Made by a program: the position numbers and the translations under genes. A stretch of DNA of 64,000 nt. Origin: Nageia nagi (lineage: Eukaryota > Pinophyta). The stretch is taken from contig JBITNC010000002.1 in NCBI GenBank assembly GCA_050084985.1, positions 19,654,001 through 19,718,000 on the forward strand, read 5' to 3'. This document shows, one piece after another, positions 36,531 to 47,665 of the stretch; the stretch's first letter is position 1; each line of letters opens with the position of its first letter. The notes beneath the pieces are model-generated. The model saw nothing but the letters and a program-made list of their open reading frames with translations, had not been told where the DNA came from and did no database searches.

Positions 36531-36835
36531 CTCTTCATGGTCTATCTTATCATTCTGAAATGGGGTTGAAGGATGGCAATTTGAAGAGGAGTTAAAGAAC
36601 TTAATCTAAAGAAATTTATATCACATTAATACTCTTCATGGTCCACCTCATCAGTCCGAAAGGGGGTTGAAAGATGGTAATTTGTAGAGGAGTTAAAGAA
36701 CCTAATCTAAAAAAATTTATCTCACATTAATACTCTTCATGGTCTACCTCATCACTCTAAAAGAGGGTTGAAGGATGGTAATTTGAAGAGGAGTTAAAGA
36801 ATCTAATTTAAGGTAATTTTTATTCACTTAATGGC
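36531..36835 (+). repeat. Type II leader repeats of C (three 101-bp units)
   Basis: Units start with CTCTTCATGG at 36531, 36632 and 36733. Each has a centre like CATCACTCTGAAAGGGGGTTG and ends GAAGAGGAGTTAAAGAA (the middle copy has a single change in GAAGAG), so ACTCTTC at the start can pair with GAAGAGGAGT at the end of the same unit. Confidence 0.8.
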
Positions 36836-37700
36836 TTATTCTATACCTTATTTTACCTCTCTAAAAGGAGGTTAAAGGTAGATAAGAATAGTAAGAAGTG
36901 GTAAATGAACTTTAACTTAATTACTTCCACACTCTGAAGGAGTAAATGAATCTCATTAATTTTTGGTTAAAGAATCACACCAAGCGGCAAATGAATTTCG
37001 TGACTTAGATGAAGAGTCATTAATTAAAACACTATTTTTTCACATTAAATAAAATATAACCAAAGGACATGTATGTTGGGTTGGGTTGTAGTTATCATGA
37101 GTTTTTTCATTTTTAATATATATGCTTAATACCTTTTAAAAATAAACATCAATGAGTTGGAAGTGATGACCAACCATTGATTCTATATTTCTTATGTGCC
37201 CACCAACCACACTCTAAGTTGTAGAGCCAAACTTGGAGATGAATACTGGGTTCTAGGGTAAAAGTCATCACTTTCCATTGGGAAACTATAAATAATAAGG
37301 CTATGCTTGGATTCTAATATCAAAAGAGTATTCAATGGTATCACTTGAGCCCCATTGCACTAAGGGGACAACCTTAAGTACCAAGCCAATACTTTGCCAT
37401 AGATTACATATAGGATTATAGCTTACCCTTGTTTAAACACTAAAATAGAAAAAATAATCTAGGAAAATTAATAAAAATAAAATAAACAATTCACATTGCC
37501 CATTAAAAAAAATTGATTCAATTTATTAACAAAATTAGATAAGATAATTACACTAAAAAGGTGAGTTTCTAAATAAGTTGTTTGTGCATATCATTTTTTT
37601 CTCACAAATATAAAAATGATAGAAAAATATGATGGTTATTCAATGTTTTCATTTTTACCTTATTTCACTCCAAAAATATCTTTCTTTTCCTATCAAATTG

Positions 37701-39148
37701 AAATCAAAATAATATGGAAGACAAGAGGATCTTGATATAAATGTTGAAGAACACTCATCACATCTTGTAATATCAGCCTTGGAAAATTATCCTACTTCTC
37801 CTTCTAATGTTATAAAGGATGATCCTAAAATTAAAATTAAGGAAATAAATATTAAAATTAAGAAGCTTATAGCATTCTTGTTTGAGTTAGAATATCTTCC
37901 TCTTCATCTTATTCAACCTTTAGAAAACTTTATTGGGTCCTATGAAAAGTTGGAGTATAGTGCAACAAATTTCTCATCTCCATCATCGGATGAATATGAC
38001 ACCAAAGATAACACACTTGATATAAATACTAAGATTTCATTGACACACATTGATGAATTAAAATATTCTTGTTCCTCTCCTTTTGAGACTATCAAGTTCT
38101 AACTAAGTCTCATGACTCTAGTTCATGGAAGGATGAACTTGATATTGGCATCAAATATTTTGATATAAAATCATTTACTAGATCATATGAATTTCTAGAG
38201 CTTGATACTATGAATTCTTCATCCCCACTTTGGGATGAATATGATACTAAAAATGAGGATCTTGGCATGGATTCTAAGGATCATTTGGATCAACTTGTAG
38301 AATTACAATCTTATTCCCATGTTTCTATTGAAATTTTAGGACATCCTATTGAGTCTCATGATCCTCTTGAGTTTAGTGTTATAACTTGTTTACTCTCATC
38401 ATGGAAAGAAAGTGAGGAGTTTGATATAAAAATTGAAATATTCTTAGCTTATCTCATAGAACCCAAGGAGTCTCAATTACAAAGAAATGAAAAACATGAA
38501 GATAAACCTTCTAGGTTAAATCCACACAAGCCTAGAAATAAAACTCCATATAGGGAAGGAGGATATCCTAGTTATATCGATGATAATGATTTTGATAAGC
38601 TTTGATATCGTTTAACTCAATTAAAGATACCTTCAAAAAACCATTCTAGTTTTCCTCAAAATTGGGAATATGACAGAGAGGATGGTCTTGAAATAGATAA
38701 ATCACCTATGCCTCTTTCCCAATCTCCAACAATTGGAGATGTTTCTCAAAGGGTATCCTACAAATCTAACATAATTATGCAACACAATTTCCACCAAATG
38801 AGTGAAGAGTTGTTTCCTTAATGAGAAAGGATGATTGTTCACCATCAAAAATATCTATGATTAATGATTTGGATGATCAAATTCCATACAAACAACAATT
38901 TCAAATACCCATCCTAAACCAAAACAACAAATTAAGATTCATAATAATTCTTTCTTAGGCATGGAGTCTAACACATCAACTTAGTATAAGGGGCAAGGAG
39001 ATATTCATTATGGAATCCAAAAGGGTGGTCCAGAAAATAAATTTGAAATCCTAAAGATACCCTCTTATGATGATATAATAATAGAATGAAAATCACCATA
39101 TGTTTATGATCAATGTAAGAAATCCTTCAACAAATTGGTTAATGAAAT
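37701..39148 (+). pseudogene. N-terminal Gag region of C, interrupted by B
   Basis: Open pieces at 37779-38102 and 38210-38605 carry repeats with the motif S-S/P-x-W-D-E-Y-D (the Trp is missing in the first piece), for example S-P-L-W-D-E-Y-D-T-K near 38225. They are homologous to 42022-42756 in B. After more stops the frame reaches L-R-K... near 39120, where the target GAAAT (39144-39148) is split by B. The sequence resumes at 51314. The function of the repeat domain is unknown. It is acidic and polar. Confidence 0.75.
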
Positions 39149-39353
39149 TGTAGACACCTAAAAATGTCCCTTTTTAACTAGTAAACATTGGAATAATCAT
39201 AACTCTTTGTGACAATATAAAATAGGTTTAAAAACCATATTATTGGATAGATATCATTGAGTACATGCAAAATGGGTGGTCACATGACCCATTTTTAGTA
39301 AAAATTGGTTATTTGGTGGTCATTTTAATATTGTTATAAAAATGGAAAACCAG

Positions 39354-39425
39354 TCACCAGCGACCCAAAACAAACGTCGACATTTTAGGATGATCACCGG
39401 CGTCCACCTAGTAATCACCGGTGAC
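39354..39425 (+). promoter_or_regulatory. Phased array in the 5' LTR of B
   Basis: TCACCAGCGAC, ACGTCGACATT, TCACCGGCGTC and TCACCGGTGAC are spaced 20, 20 and 21. The cores are near-palindromic and CpG-rich. The 3' LTR copy (50675-50746) has TCGCTAGCGAC and ATCGTCGG variants with CG/CA exchanges, consistent with decay of methylated CpG sites. Confidence 0.65.
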
Positions 39426-39574
39426 TTTGTAACAGCCAAACAAGAAACCAAAATAGTGAAATAAAGTTGTAACATCTTATTCTTCCAAGATGATGTGGAT
39501 AGAGGGGATCAATTACGACCTACAGTGGCTTTTCACTCCCCCTTACCAGCCTTGAAAAATCTCACCCAAAAATC

Positions 39575-39582
39575 TATAAATA
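39575..39582 (+). promoter_or_regulatory. TATA box of the B LTR
   Basis: TATAAATA in CTATAAATACAAACC, preserved in the 3' LTR at 50896-50903. It lies in the middle of the LTR as expected for the U3/R border region. Confidence 0.7.
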
Positions 39583-39987
39583 CAAACCAATACAAAGCAA
39601 TAGGGACCCATTTTGGAGTAGGGTAATGCTGCCAAAATCTTATGTGCTCATACCTTTTTATTGTTTTATGCTAGTTTCAATTTAATACATGTCATACATA
39701 GATGCTTTGATGTTATTGTCTTTTGCATGTGTGTAGGATTTACAGGTTGTCCATATCAAGGAAAAAAGCAAGCAAAGCAAAAACAATGAAGATCTAATAC
39801 TCTCATTTTGGCAAATGGCATTTGTAAAAGTCCCTTCCAAGGGCAAATTGTATTTTGAGCTAAAAATCAATATCAATTTACAATTACAACATTTCTACCT
39901 ATTTTACATAATTTGAGGTTTAGTGAAAATCTAAGAATAATTGTATTTTATGTTATTCTACATTCCAGCTCTATTTTCACTGTAACA

Positions 39988-40012
39988 TTCTAGCACTAGA
40001 AGGAGGGCTCCT
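39988..40012 (+). other. Primer binding site of B, decayed
   Basis: TTCTAGCACTAGAAGGAGGG, compared with TTTTGGTGCTAGAAGGAGGG in C, has lost the TGG start. The position directly after the LTR end supports it. Confidence 0.55.
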
Positions 40013-40144
40013 CCATCATTGATAGGGAGGATTTCTATGTTCAAATATAGTTGTTCCTATTTTGTTCATTGATTTCGATTTAGTTGTTCCTTCTACTCAC
40101 TTTAAAATTTTCACTGTGTTTTTACAGTATGTCTGTTATATAAA

Positions 40145-40216
40145 TGCTAGCAATTGGAATCGAACATCGGTGACTCAAAAGAAATGCCAGTGATCTCTGT
40201 TTAAACATTGGTGACT
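40145..40216 (+). repeat. Phased array in the leader of B
   Basis: TGCTAGCAATT, CATCGGTGACT, TGCCAGTGATC and CATTGGTGACT start at 40145, 40165, 40185 and 40206: again exactly 20, 20 and 21. Confidence 0.65.
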
Positions 40217-40604
40217 CCTACTCTAGGTAGTCTTGTCTCCTTTTTGTTATTTCTAAAAAATAAAATAAAATAAAATAAAATAAATATATATATAATATTG
40301 TTAAAATAGAAGGATACTTTTGACTGTGATTCCTTTGCCTAGAATGCATATAGGAACGGATAGAAAAGGTTAAATGTATTTTTTATTAATTTACTTTATG
40401 TAAAATTTTATGTATTTATTTTCATGTTTTGGGTGAAGGGTACGTACACATTAATACTTTTTATCTTATCTACTTACGCTCTCCCTTTGCGCTTCGTGCA
40501 ATCTAAGGTGACCAGAATAGACTTGATAAGAAGGAGTAATTAATTCTTCTTTTCTTTTACATTCACACTATCATTAATTTGGTTAATTTATCCACACATA
40601 ATGA

Positions 40605-41114
40605 CTTCTTACCAAGTCTACCCTTACCACTCCATTGGAGGTCGAAGGGATATGTGACTAGTAAGAGGAGGTAATTTACTACACATAATACTTCCACAAT
40701 TGGAAGGAGTAAATGAATCACATTAAAAGGAATGAACTTAAAGGAAATAAATCAGGTTTTTGGGTAGTGTAAATCATATTAAAAGGTTAATGAATTGGAT
40801 GGATTCGAATACACTAAGTACTTTCACTTAACAAAGTATGCTCTCACTTTTGCGCTTCAAGCGATCCTAAGTGATCAAAAATAAGTTAAGTGAAAGAGGT
40901 AAAATTTTATTCACATCTTATTTGGAAATATACTTTATATTAACACTCTTAAAGATGTCTGCCCTTACCACTCCATTGGAGGTTGAAGGGATATGTGACT
41001 CTTGGAGGAGTAATTGAACTGCACTTAATTAATTTACCTACACTTAACGGCTTCTTACCAAGTTTGCTCTTACCACTCCCTTAGAGGTCGAAGAGATATG
41101 TGACTAGTAAGAAG
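40605..41114 (+). repeat. Type II leader hairpins of B
   Basis: The first hairpin closes with CTTACCAAGTC/GACTAGTAAG and has CCCTT (40621-40625) facing AAGGG (40645-40649). The third (41051-41114) has CTCTT (41067-41071) facing AAGAG (41091-41095), a compensated change. All share ACCACTCC...GAGGTCGAAG. Confidence 0.7.
40821..40896 (+). other. Type I hairpin with a perfect 12-bp stem (B)
   Basis: CTTTCACTTAAC (40821-40832) is exactly complementary to GTTAAGTGAAAG (40885-40896). The loop region has the same CTCTC...TTTTGCGCTTC and GATCCTAAGTGATC elements as the other type I hairpins. The sister hairpin at 40465-40530 closes with CTTATC/GATAAG. Confidence 0.75.
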
Positions 41115-42021
41115 AGGAAATTTATCACATATAAAACTTCCATAGCTAGAAGGAGTTAATGAACATCATTAAGAGGTTGGATAATGAATCACATTATAAT
41201 TAAAAGGAACAACGGGTTTATTAAGGTCAAGATTCACTTAAAATAAACTTTTGATTGTATCACATTAAGATAAGATAAGTAAATCAACATGAATGTTTGG
41301 GAGGGTAGTATGCATAAATGTATTTTACTTGTTTAAATGCATTTCATAAGGCCTTAGAGAAATAATTGAACATTAACGAGTTGGATGTCACTACCAACCG
41401 TTAATTCTTACTTCTTTGTACCCACCGACATAACACACTTGAATCCATAGAGCCAAGTTACACTTGGAGGTGATGACCAAGGTGACTTTCCCATAGGTAG
41501 GAGTCAAAAAAGGAGACTCATCTAGAACTAAGCCAAAAGCCATAGAGGCTTGTAAACATTACTTAGAATTACCCAACCTACCTTGTTTAACACTTGACTA
41601 GTCAAAACAAATTAGGAAAATTAAAAGACTAAAAATGAATAACTCATATCATTCATTTATTTCAGATATTTAAACATATGTGAAAAACTTAAAAAAGATA
41701 AAAATATCATTAAAAGGAAAACTTGCATGTAGGGTGTTTGTGCATTGAATTGTATTTTCAAAAATATAAACATAAAAGATAAAAATAAAATTTCTTTTAC
41801 GATGTTTGTTATAAAAGCCTAAAAAATAAAAAAATAAAAAAGTGTTCAAATACTCAATTGACATGTTTCATTTATGTAATGATATAATAGGTCATACAAA
41901 GGAATAGGTTTTAAAAGACGTTAAAAGTTGATTTTATTTAAGTTTTTTACTTTGAACCCCCTTTGTAACAAATAGAAACATAGGCATGTGTCAGTCACTC
42001 TAGATCCATATAAATCTTGAA

Positions 42022-44984
42022 TTGTTGAGAACAATAAAAAGGCCTTTGAATTTTATCATTATGAGGTTTGTCTTGGTTGCACTTTTAAATTATGTTCCTT
42101 TTTCTATCAAAGTAAAACCAAAAATACAAAGACTATGGTCACATCTTGCCAAGTCAACTTTAGATACTTATTCTACTTCAAAGGTCATGAAGAATGATTT
42201 TGATATCAACATTGAAAAGCTTTTACCATACTTAGCAAAGATAGAACAATGTACCATGCTTCTTCTTCAATCCTCAAAGAGCCTTGTTAGATCCCATGAA
42301 GAGCTAGAGTATAGTTCTTCCATTCCTTCGCCCTCATCATGGGATGAGTTTGACACTGAAAATAATGAGCCCATCATAAAGATTGAAAACTCATCGATAC
42401 ATCTCATCAAATTAAAATCTTGTTGTGCATCTCCTTTTGACACTATCAAACCTAATGAATTCAATTTGCTAAGGGATGAATCAAGTATTAATGCCAAAGG
42501 CCTTGATGTAACATCCTATGCTAAATCATATGACCTCCTAGAGTTAGATACCTTGATGTCTTCACCCCAACCTTGGGATGAATATGATATTAAAGAAGAG
42601 GAGTTTGACATGAATCTTGAGGATCTTTTAGAGCATTCTTCAGAATTGCAATTTCATTCTCCTCCTCTTCTAGAGGCTACAAGACCTTCTATTGATTCCC
42701 ATGAATCTCATGATATTCTTGAGTTCAAGGATGAAACTTGTTCACTCTCATCATAGGTAGAAATTGAAGAGCCTCACATAAGAACTAAAAAATCCATAAA
42801 TTGTATTATTGAATCTCAAGAATTTCAATCATAAAGAAATGAAAAATATAAAAATAAAATTTCCAAAGCTAACACACATGAGCTTAGGAATGAACATCCA
42901 TGTGGGGAAACAACACATCATGATAATGATACAAAGTTTTATGAGGATGAATGTTGTTCGAACCCACTAAAAATACCTTCAAAATATCAAACTAGCTTGA
43001 TGAAAAATTGGGAATGTGATAAAGAAGATAGCCCTATAATAAATAAATTACTTAGGAATATTGTCTATGATGAAAAAGCTAAGAATATTTTGCAAAGGGA
43101 ATCCCATAAACAACAACAAGCATGTTCTTCTCACAATCAACATGACAAAACCTTCAATGAGTTTGTCGACAAAATAAGACAAGAAGAGATGAGACAAAAG
43201 CCTGATGTAAAAGCTTATGCAAACCCAAAGAGTCAAGCTTGGGTGCAATTATCATCAACTCTTAATTACCAAGTATGGAGATATCAAGACTCTTACTCTA
43301 ATCAACAAACAAAATTGCCTCTTGAGAGTTTAGATTATCAACCTCAAAGTCCCTCTTCACAAGCTAGGATAACTGACCTCACCTATCAAAAAACACTTCA
43401 TAGGGCTAGGTCTTGTATGGAATATTTTGATAGAATGACCTTATATTCAGTAAGAACCTCACAAACAAATCCTCAGTGTAAGATCTCAAACAAATTCTTC
43501 TATGATCCTTACTCCTATGAGAAAACCTCATCACAAGAAAAACATAAAAAAAATTTTAGCTAAAATTCAAGGTAGGAGAGATACCCTCTTTTGCAGAGTT
43601 GGAGGCAAAGAGAAAACACATAGAGAGAGATTGTGAAGAAACTATAAACTTTAGTAAAAGATATGAAGATGTTCAAAGTAAGTTAGAAGAGGAATTCAAA
43701 GTTAAAGAAAAGAATATAGAACTCAAAGAAAAAGAAAAGCAAGAGCTTGACAAACAACAAAAAATTTTTGATAAGGTAAAATAAGAAGTTTGAGATAGTT
43801 GGTTACTTCATGAGAAGTCTCAACAAAATAAAGTACAACCATTTACAACTCTTAGAAATCCAATGCAAGGGCATCATTTGCCTTCTAATCTTCCATCATT
43901 ATCATCTTCATCATTGTTATCAAGATCTCCTTCTGATGATGAATCTTATGATTCAAACCTAAAGTCAGAAAGAAACATCAATCATAGAAGATATCGAAAA
44001 TAGCCTTAGGGTAGTTGGATAGATAAAGAATTAGAAGATTTCATGAAAGATTTCATGAATAAAGAAATGAACATATCAAGGTTCAAGAAGTTGACATATG
44101 ATAATATTTGCAATGAACCCATCCATCCAAGTGTCCCTAAGAAGAAATTACCTTACAACTTTGAAATACCTAAGATAATTCCTTTTATAGGAAATAAGGA
44201 TCCTAAGGAACATTTAAGGTGGTTTAAGTTTTTAAATTACCTAATTTATAATGATGAGGAATTGATTCTATGTTTGTTCCCCATGACGCTTGTAGCCCAA
44301 GCCTTGGAATGGTATAATAATTTACCACGAAATAGTATTTATTCATTTCCTCAATTGGCAAACTTATTCTTACAACATTTTAGGATTTATATCAAAGAGG
44401 AATCTTCTATTACAGATCTTGTAGAATTAAAACAATCTCAGAATGAATCAATTATTGACTTTGTTTCATGATGGAAGGATATACTCTATGGCATGCCCTA
44501 TACCTTACCTCAAGAGGAGTTAGTTAGATTATTCAGTCAAAACTGTTTAAGGCCTATAGCTAGTATATTAGAAATCCAACAATATAATACTCTCGAAGAA
44601 GTTATTGCTCATGCAGTTATAATTGAGAAGGTCAAGATTAAATATGGTGAAATAAAAATTATGAGAAAAGAAAAATATAACAAAAATGAGTATTGTAATT
44701 ATCACCGTCAAAGAGGTCATAGTACAAAAAATTGTCTAGCATTGAGAAATAGAACTCAAAATTCAATCAAAGATAATAACTTAGAAGATGAAGACCATAC
44801 TTCTATTTCAAATCAAAATTTAAAAAAATATCAAGACTCACTTCCTTCATATCAAGTAAATACAGTATCTATTGTACCTAATTACAGTCAAGTGACACCC
44901 ACCTGGAATCCAAGTAATCAACCTATTATAAGAATAGTTGGAGTTGATATTGGAACTCAAAACATACAAGAAAAAAAAAATTGA
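42022..44984 (+). pseudogene. Gag of element B
   Basis: The N-terminal part (42022-42756) has two repeats of about 90-100 residues with S-P-S-S-W-D-E-F-D-T (near 42335) and S-P-Q-P-W-D-E-Y-D-I (near 42560). A TAG near 42757 follows. The frame resumes at 42997-43563, shifts, and continues at 43599-43784 with a strongly charged Glu/Lys stretch likely to form a coiled coil. The Gag core is at 44043-44471 (H-P-S-V-P-K-K-K-L-P; K-D-P-K-E-H-L-R-W-F; A-L-E-W-Y-N-N-L-P; L-A-N-L-F-L-Q-H-F). A TGA lies near 44470. The zinc knuckle C-N-Y-H-R-Q-R-G-H-S-T-K-N-C is intact at 44694-44735, of the C-x-x-H-x4-H-x4-C type. The frame ends in a run of ten A near 44970. Confidence 0.88.
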
Positions 44985-46043
44985 TATATCATATAATCAA
45001 AAACCCAAGATGCAAGTTCCTCCATTGATACATCAGCCTATAATTTCTTTTTATGACCATGAGAGACAACCAAACAAGGGACTTCAAGGGTTAGATCCAC
45101 CTCTCCATGTCATCGATAAAGTAAATGGTAAAATTGTTAAGAGGATATTAATAGATGAAGGGTCAGATGTCAATATCATATCTACATTAGCATATCACAA
45201 ATTGAATCTTCCTTTCTCTCATATTTCTTTACCATCATTACAAATAAAAGCATTTAATAATGCCTTATGCTCAACAATAGGGTCAATAGTGTTACCCATC
45301 ACTATTGGATGTAAGACAATACAAGCATCATTATATATCTTTGAAAGGAACATTGAACAATATAATATTCTTTTAGGTAGACCATGGATTCAAGAAATGG
45401 AATGTGTCCATCTACATTTCATGGTTGTCTTAAATACATTCATGAGGGAGTACTTTATTGTGTACGAAGAGATGAAAATCCATACTCACATTATAATATT
45501 ACAAAATCATCAAAAATGAAACCTCCTATGCAAAAGTCAAAGGGGAAATCATCATCCATATCTACTAGGCAAGGGCATAATCATAAATATATGAGATGGA
45601 AATTAATATCCAAAGATGATTACCTCGATGGAATGCAATCTTTGGAACAACCTAAGAGGGTGGTAGATCATATAATGAAAGAAAACATAAAGCCTAAGTC
45701 AATAAAATACAATAAGCATGGACATCATGTTTATCATCATCAATTGGGGCATGATACTAAACATTGCCACCAATTAAATCATGCCCTTCATGATTTGATG
45801 GATGATAGATGATTTGAAGTAGATATACCTTTATTGATAGATAACAATTTACATCATCTACAAAATACATACATACATTCCACACAATTAAACAATGATG
45901 AATTATGTTATTTGCATAAGGATATTCAATCTCCTTCACATCGTTCACATTGGGGCAGTTGTCCCCCATCTTACTTTTGATCTCCTCATGTTCTACATAG
46001 ATCACATTGGGGAAGTTGCCCTCCATCATATAAAAATAAATAA
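44985..46043 (+). pseudogene. Aspartic protease and C-terminal tail of element B
   Basis: Protease starts after the A run, shifted one frame from Gag. The active site at about 45148-45170 reads I-L-I-D-E-G-S-D-V-N-I-I. Element C has the same D-E-G-S, so it is a family trait and not decay. S-I-V-L-P-I-T-I-G near 45288 and I-L-L-G-R-P-W-I-Q near 45370 complete the fold. One base is missing near 45408 compared with C, so the tail C-V-R-R-D-E-N-P-Y-S-H lies in another frame (45384-45812). Further on, H-H-Q-L-G-H-D-T-K-H-C (to 45767) resembles a second zinc knuckle lacking its first Cys. A duplicated H-R-S-H-W-G-S-C-P-P-S-Y closes the frame near 46030. No RT follows. Confidence 0.85.
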
Positions 46044-46627
46044 AAAATCATCAAAACATGATTTAGAAAACACACAAACATCAAAATATGATTAAAAACT
46101 AAAATGATCATATCCGATTTTGAAATAGGTTATAATATGTTTATTGTATTTCCATGCCTTCCCCTTTTTCCACCTCATATTCATCCCCCATTATGTTGGA
46201 ATATTTGAGTATCAGATTATATTCTAACGATTCATCAAGGCATATATACTATACATTATCCATGATCACTTCCATACTATTTTACAAATATGATTAATAC
46301 TTATTGTAAAAGAAATAGTTTATGAAATTAATATTCTTATTGACTTTACCCACCTTCATCATGAAATTCTTGAAACTTTGGATGATAAACAAACATGACA
46401 ATGTTACACTTAAGGTTATTATGGACTCACACACATTTTCAAATTTAAATAATCTTAAAACAGTCAAGAATGAGGTGTTACAAGAACATGATTTCGAGCG
46501 AAAGTATTACATGTTCATCCTCTTATTCACTTCATCTTGAACCCAAGAATCATTTGATAGTTAAAAAAAAAAGAGATGACAAAAGTCAAAACAAAAAAAC
46601 AAAAAAATTACTACATTATATCAATGA

Positions 46628-46772
46628 TTCTTGGGTGATTACAATATCCTCTACCAGGGCTATGGACGCCTGACTGGCAATAGAGCAAGGTTGTAGTGGG
46701 ATCGAGGGGTTAATCCTCATCGGGGCTATGGATGCCTGTCTGGCAATGGGGCATACCTTACGAGTGGTGACA
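46628..46772 (+). other. Conserved non-coding block, B copy
   Basis: Two tandem copies of GGGCTATGGATGCCTG-CTGGCAAT-GGGC (about 46655-46690 and 46720-46753) preceded by GATTACAATATCCTC. It is clearly similar to 30417-30530 (A) and 54953-55100 (C). Confidence 0.7.
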
Positions 46773-47310
46773 TATCCATATTGGTTAGTGACCTTCTTTC
46801 CTATGGACCTCTGTATGTTTCATATGGATGAACTAGCTTATATGTTTTATGCTCTTATGACATTTAATTTGAGATTGTCTAGAGATGGAAATAAACATCA
46901 TTGCGCACACATGAGTCTATGATAATTTTGAGAACATCATGACTTTGTTTTATATCATTTAAAGAAGAAAAAATCTAATGGTGATTGGTTAATATGGTCA
47001 ACTTGAATATTATGATCATTACATTTCTTCATCATCCCATGCCTCCATCCCATACTATTTATTATTACATAGTAATTAATATTACCTTTATATTTATCAA
47101 TGCCTTGATGAGTTGATTAGTATATCTCTCTAAATACTCAAATACATCCTATGTCCATTCATTTATTATACTATTTTCATATTAACATCCACCATCCCCC
47201 AATACATGTTATACTATACCAACTTTCATATTTTATTATCCAACATCCATATATTTCCTAATCCATCTTTATCGATTATTAAATTGGAGGTGCTTCCATA
47301 TCATTTGAGA

Positions 47311-47665
47311 AAAAGAGCGAGTAATTGCTCTCCCCATTAATATGGGAGTCAACATTGTTGTTGTTAAAACCTTTTGTTTCTATTCTTATCTACAAGTTTA
47401 AGCAAGAAATTACCCTTAGTAGATTGATAAAAGTCAACCCTAGAACATTGTTAAATTTCATAGCTTCCATTATTCTTTGGGATCAAAAATAAGAAATTGT
47501 TCTTCCCATTGAATTGGAATTCAATGTTCTTTGCCTATCATATTCCATTCATTTCACCCTCTTAGAACATCATTAAATTTAATAGCTTCCATCATTCCTT
47601 TGGATCAAGAGTAAGAAATTGCTCTTCCCTTTGAATTGGAAGTCGATGTTCTTCTTCCCTTTCCA
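47311..47665 (+). repeat. Paired small hairpins in the tail of B
   Basis: Repeated units of 110-130 bp. Each has GAGC(N)8GCTC or a variant followed by a second small inverted repeat such as CTCCC/GGGAG (47330-47334 and 47344-47348) or CTTCC/GGAAG (about 47625-47642), and a shared TAGAACATTGTTAAATTTCA stretch. The same pattern is at 55585-55915 in C. Confidence 0.6.

Larger units (their letters stand above)
35697..37700 (+). other. Long structured leader of element C
   Basis: About 2 kb without a coding frame. It contains a seven-unit phased array (35840-35973), a type I hairpin (36240-36316) and three type II units of 101 bp (36531-36835), plus a fourth, diverged unit to about 36890. The order is as in A and B. 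Confidence 0.7.
39149..39987 (+). repeat. 5' LTR of B (839 bp)
   Basis: TGTAGACACC to CTGTAACA. It contains the phased array (cores at 39354, 39374, 39394, 39415) and TATAAATA at 39575-39582 as the likely promoter, about 150 bp downstream of the array. Confidence 0.93.
40013..42021 (+). other. Long structured leader of element B
   Basis: Non-coding, about 2 kb. It contains a phased array at 40145-40216, an (AAATA)n run at 40257-40285, two type I hairpins (40465-40530 and 40821-40896) and three type II hairpins (40605-40670, about 40944-41015 and 41049-41114). The arrangement matches the leaders of A and C, but here a second type I hairpin lies between type II units. Confidence 0.7.

Noticed and set aside
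36531-36835. 101-bp regular repeats considered as a CRISPR-like array or satellite
   Set aside because: There are only three units with no conserved-repeat/variable-spacer pattern, the DNA is plant retrotransposon, and related units are in the same leader position of A and B.
39682-39876. 64-codon minus-strand frame present in both B LTRs (also 51003-51197)
   Set aside because: The two copies are identical only because LTRs are duplicates; no motif and no start context.
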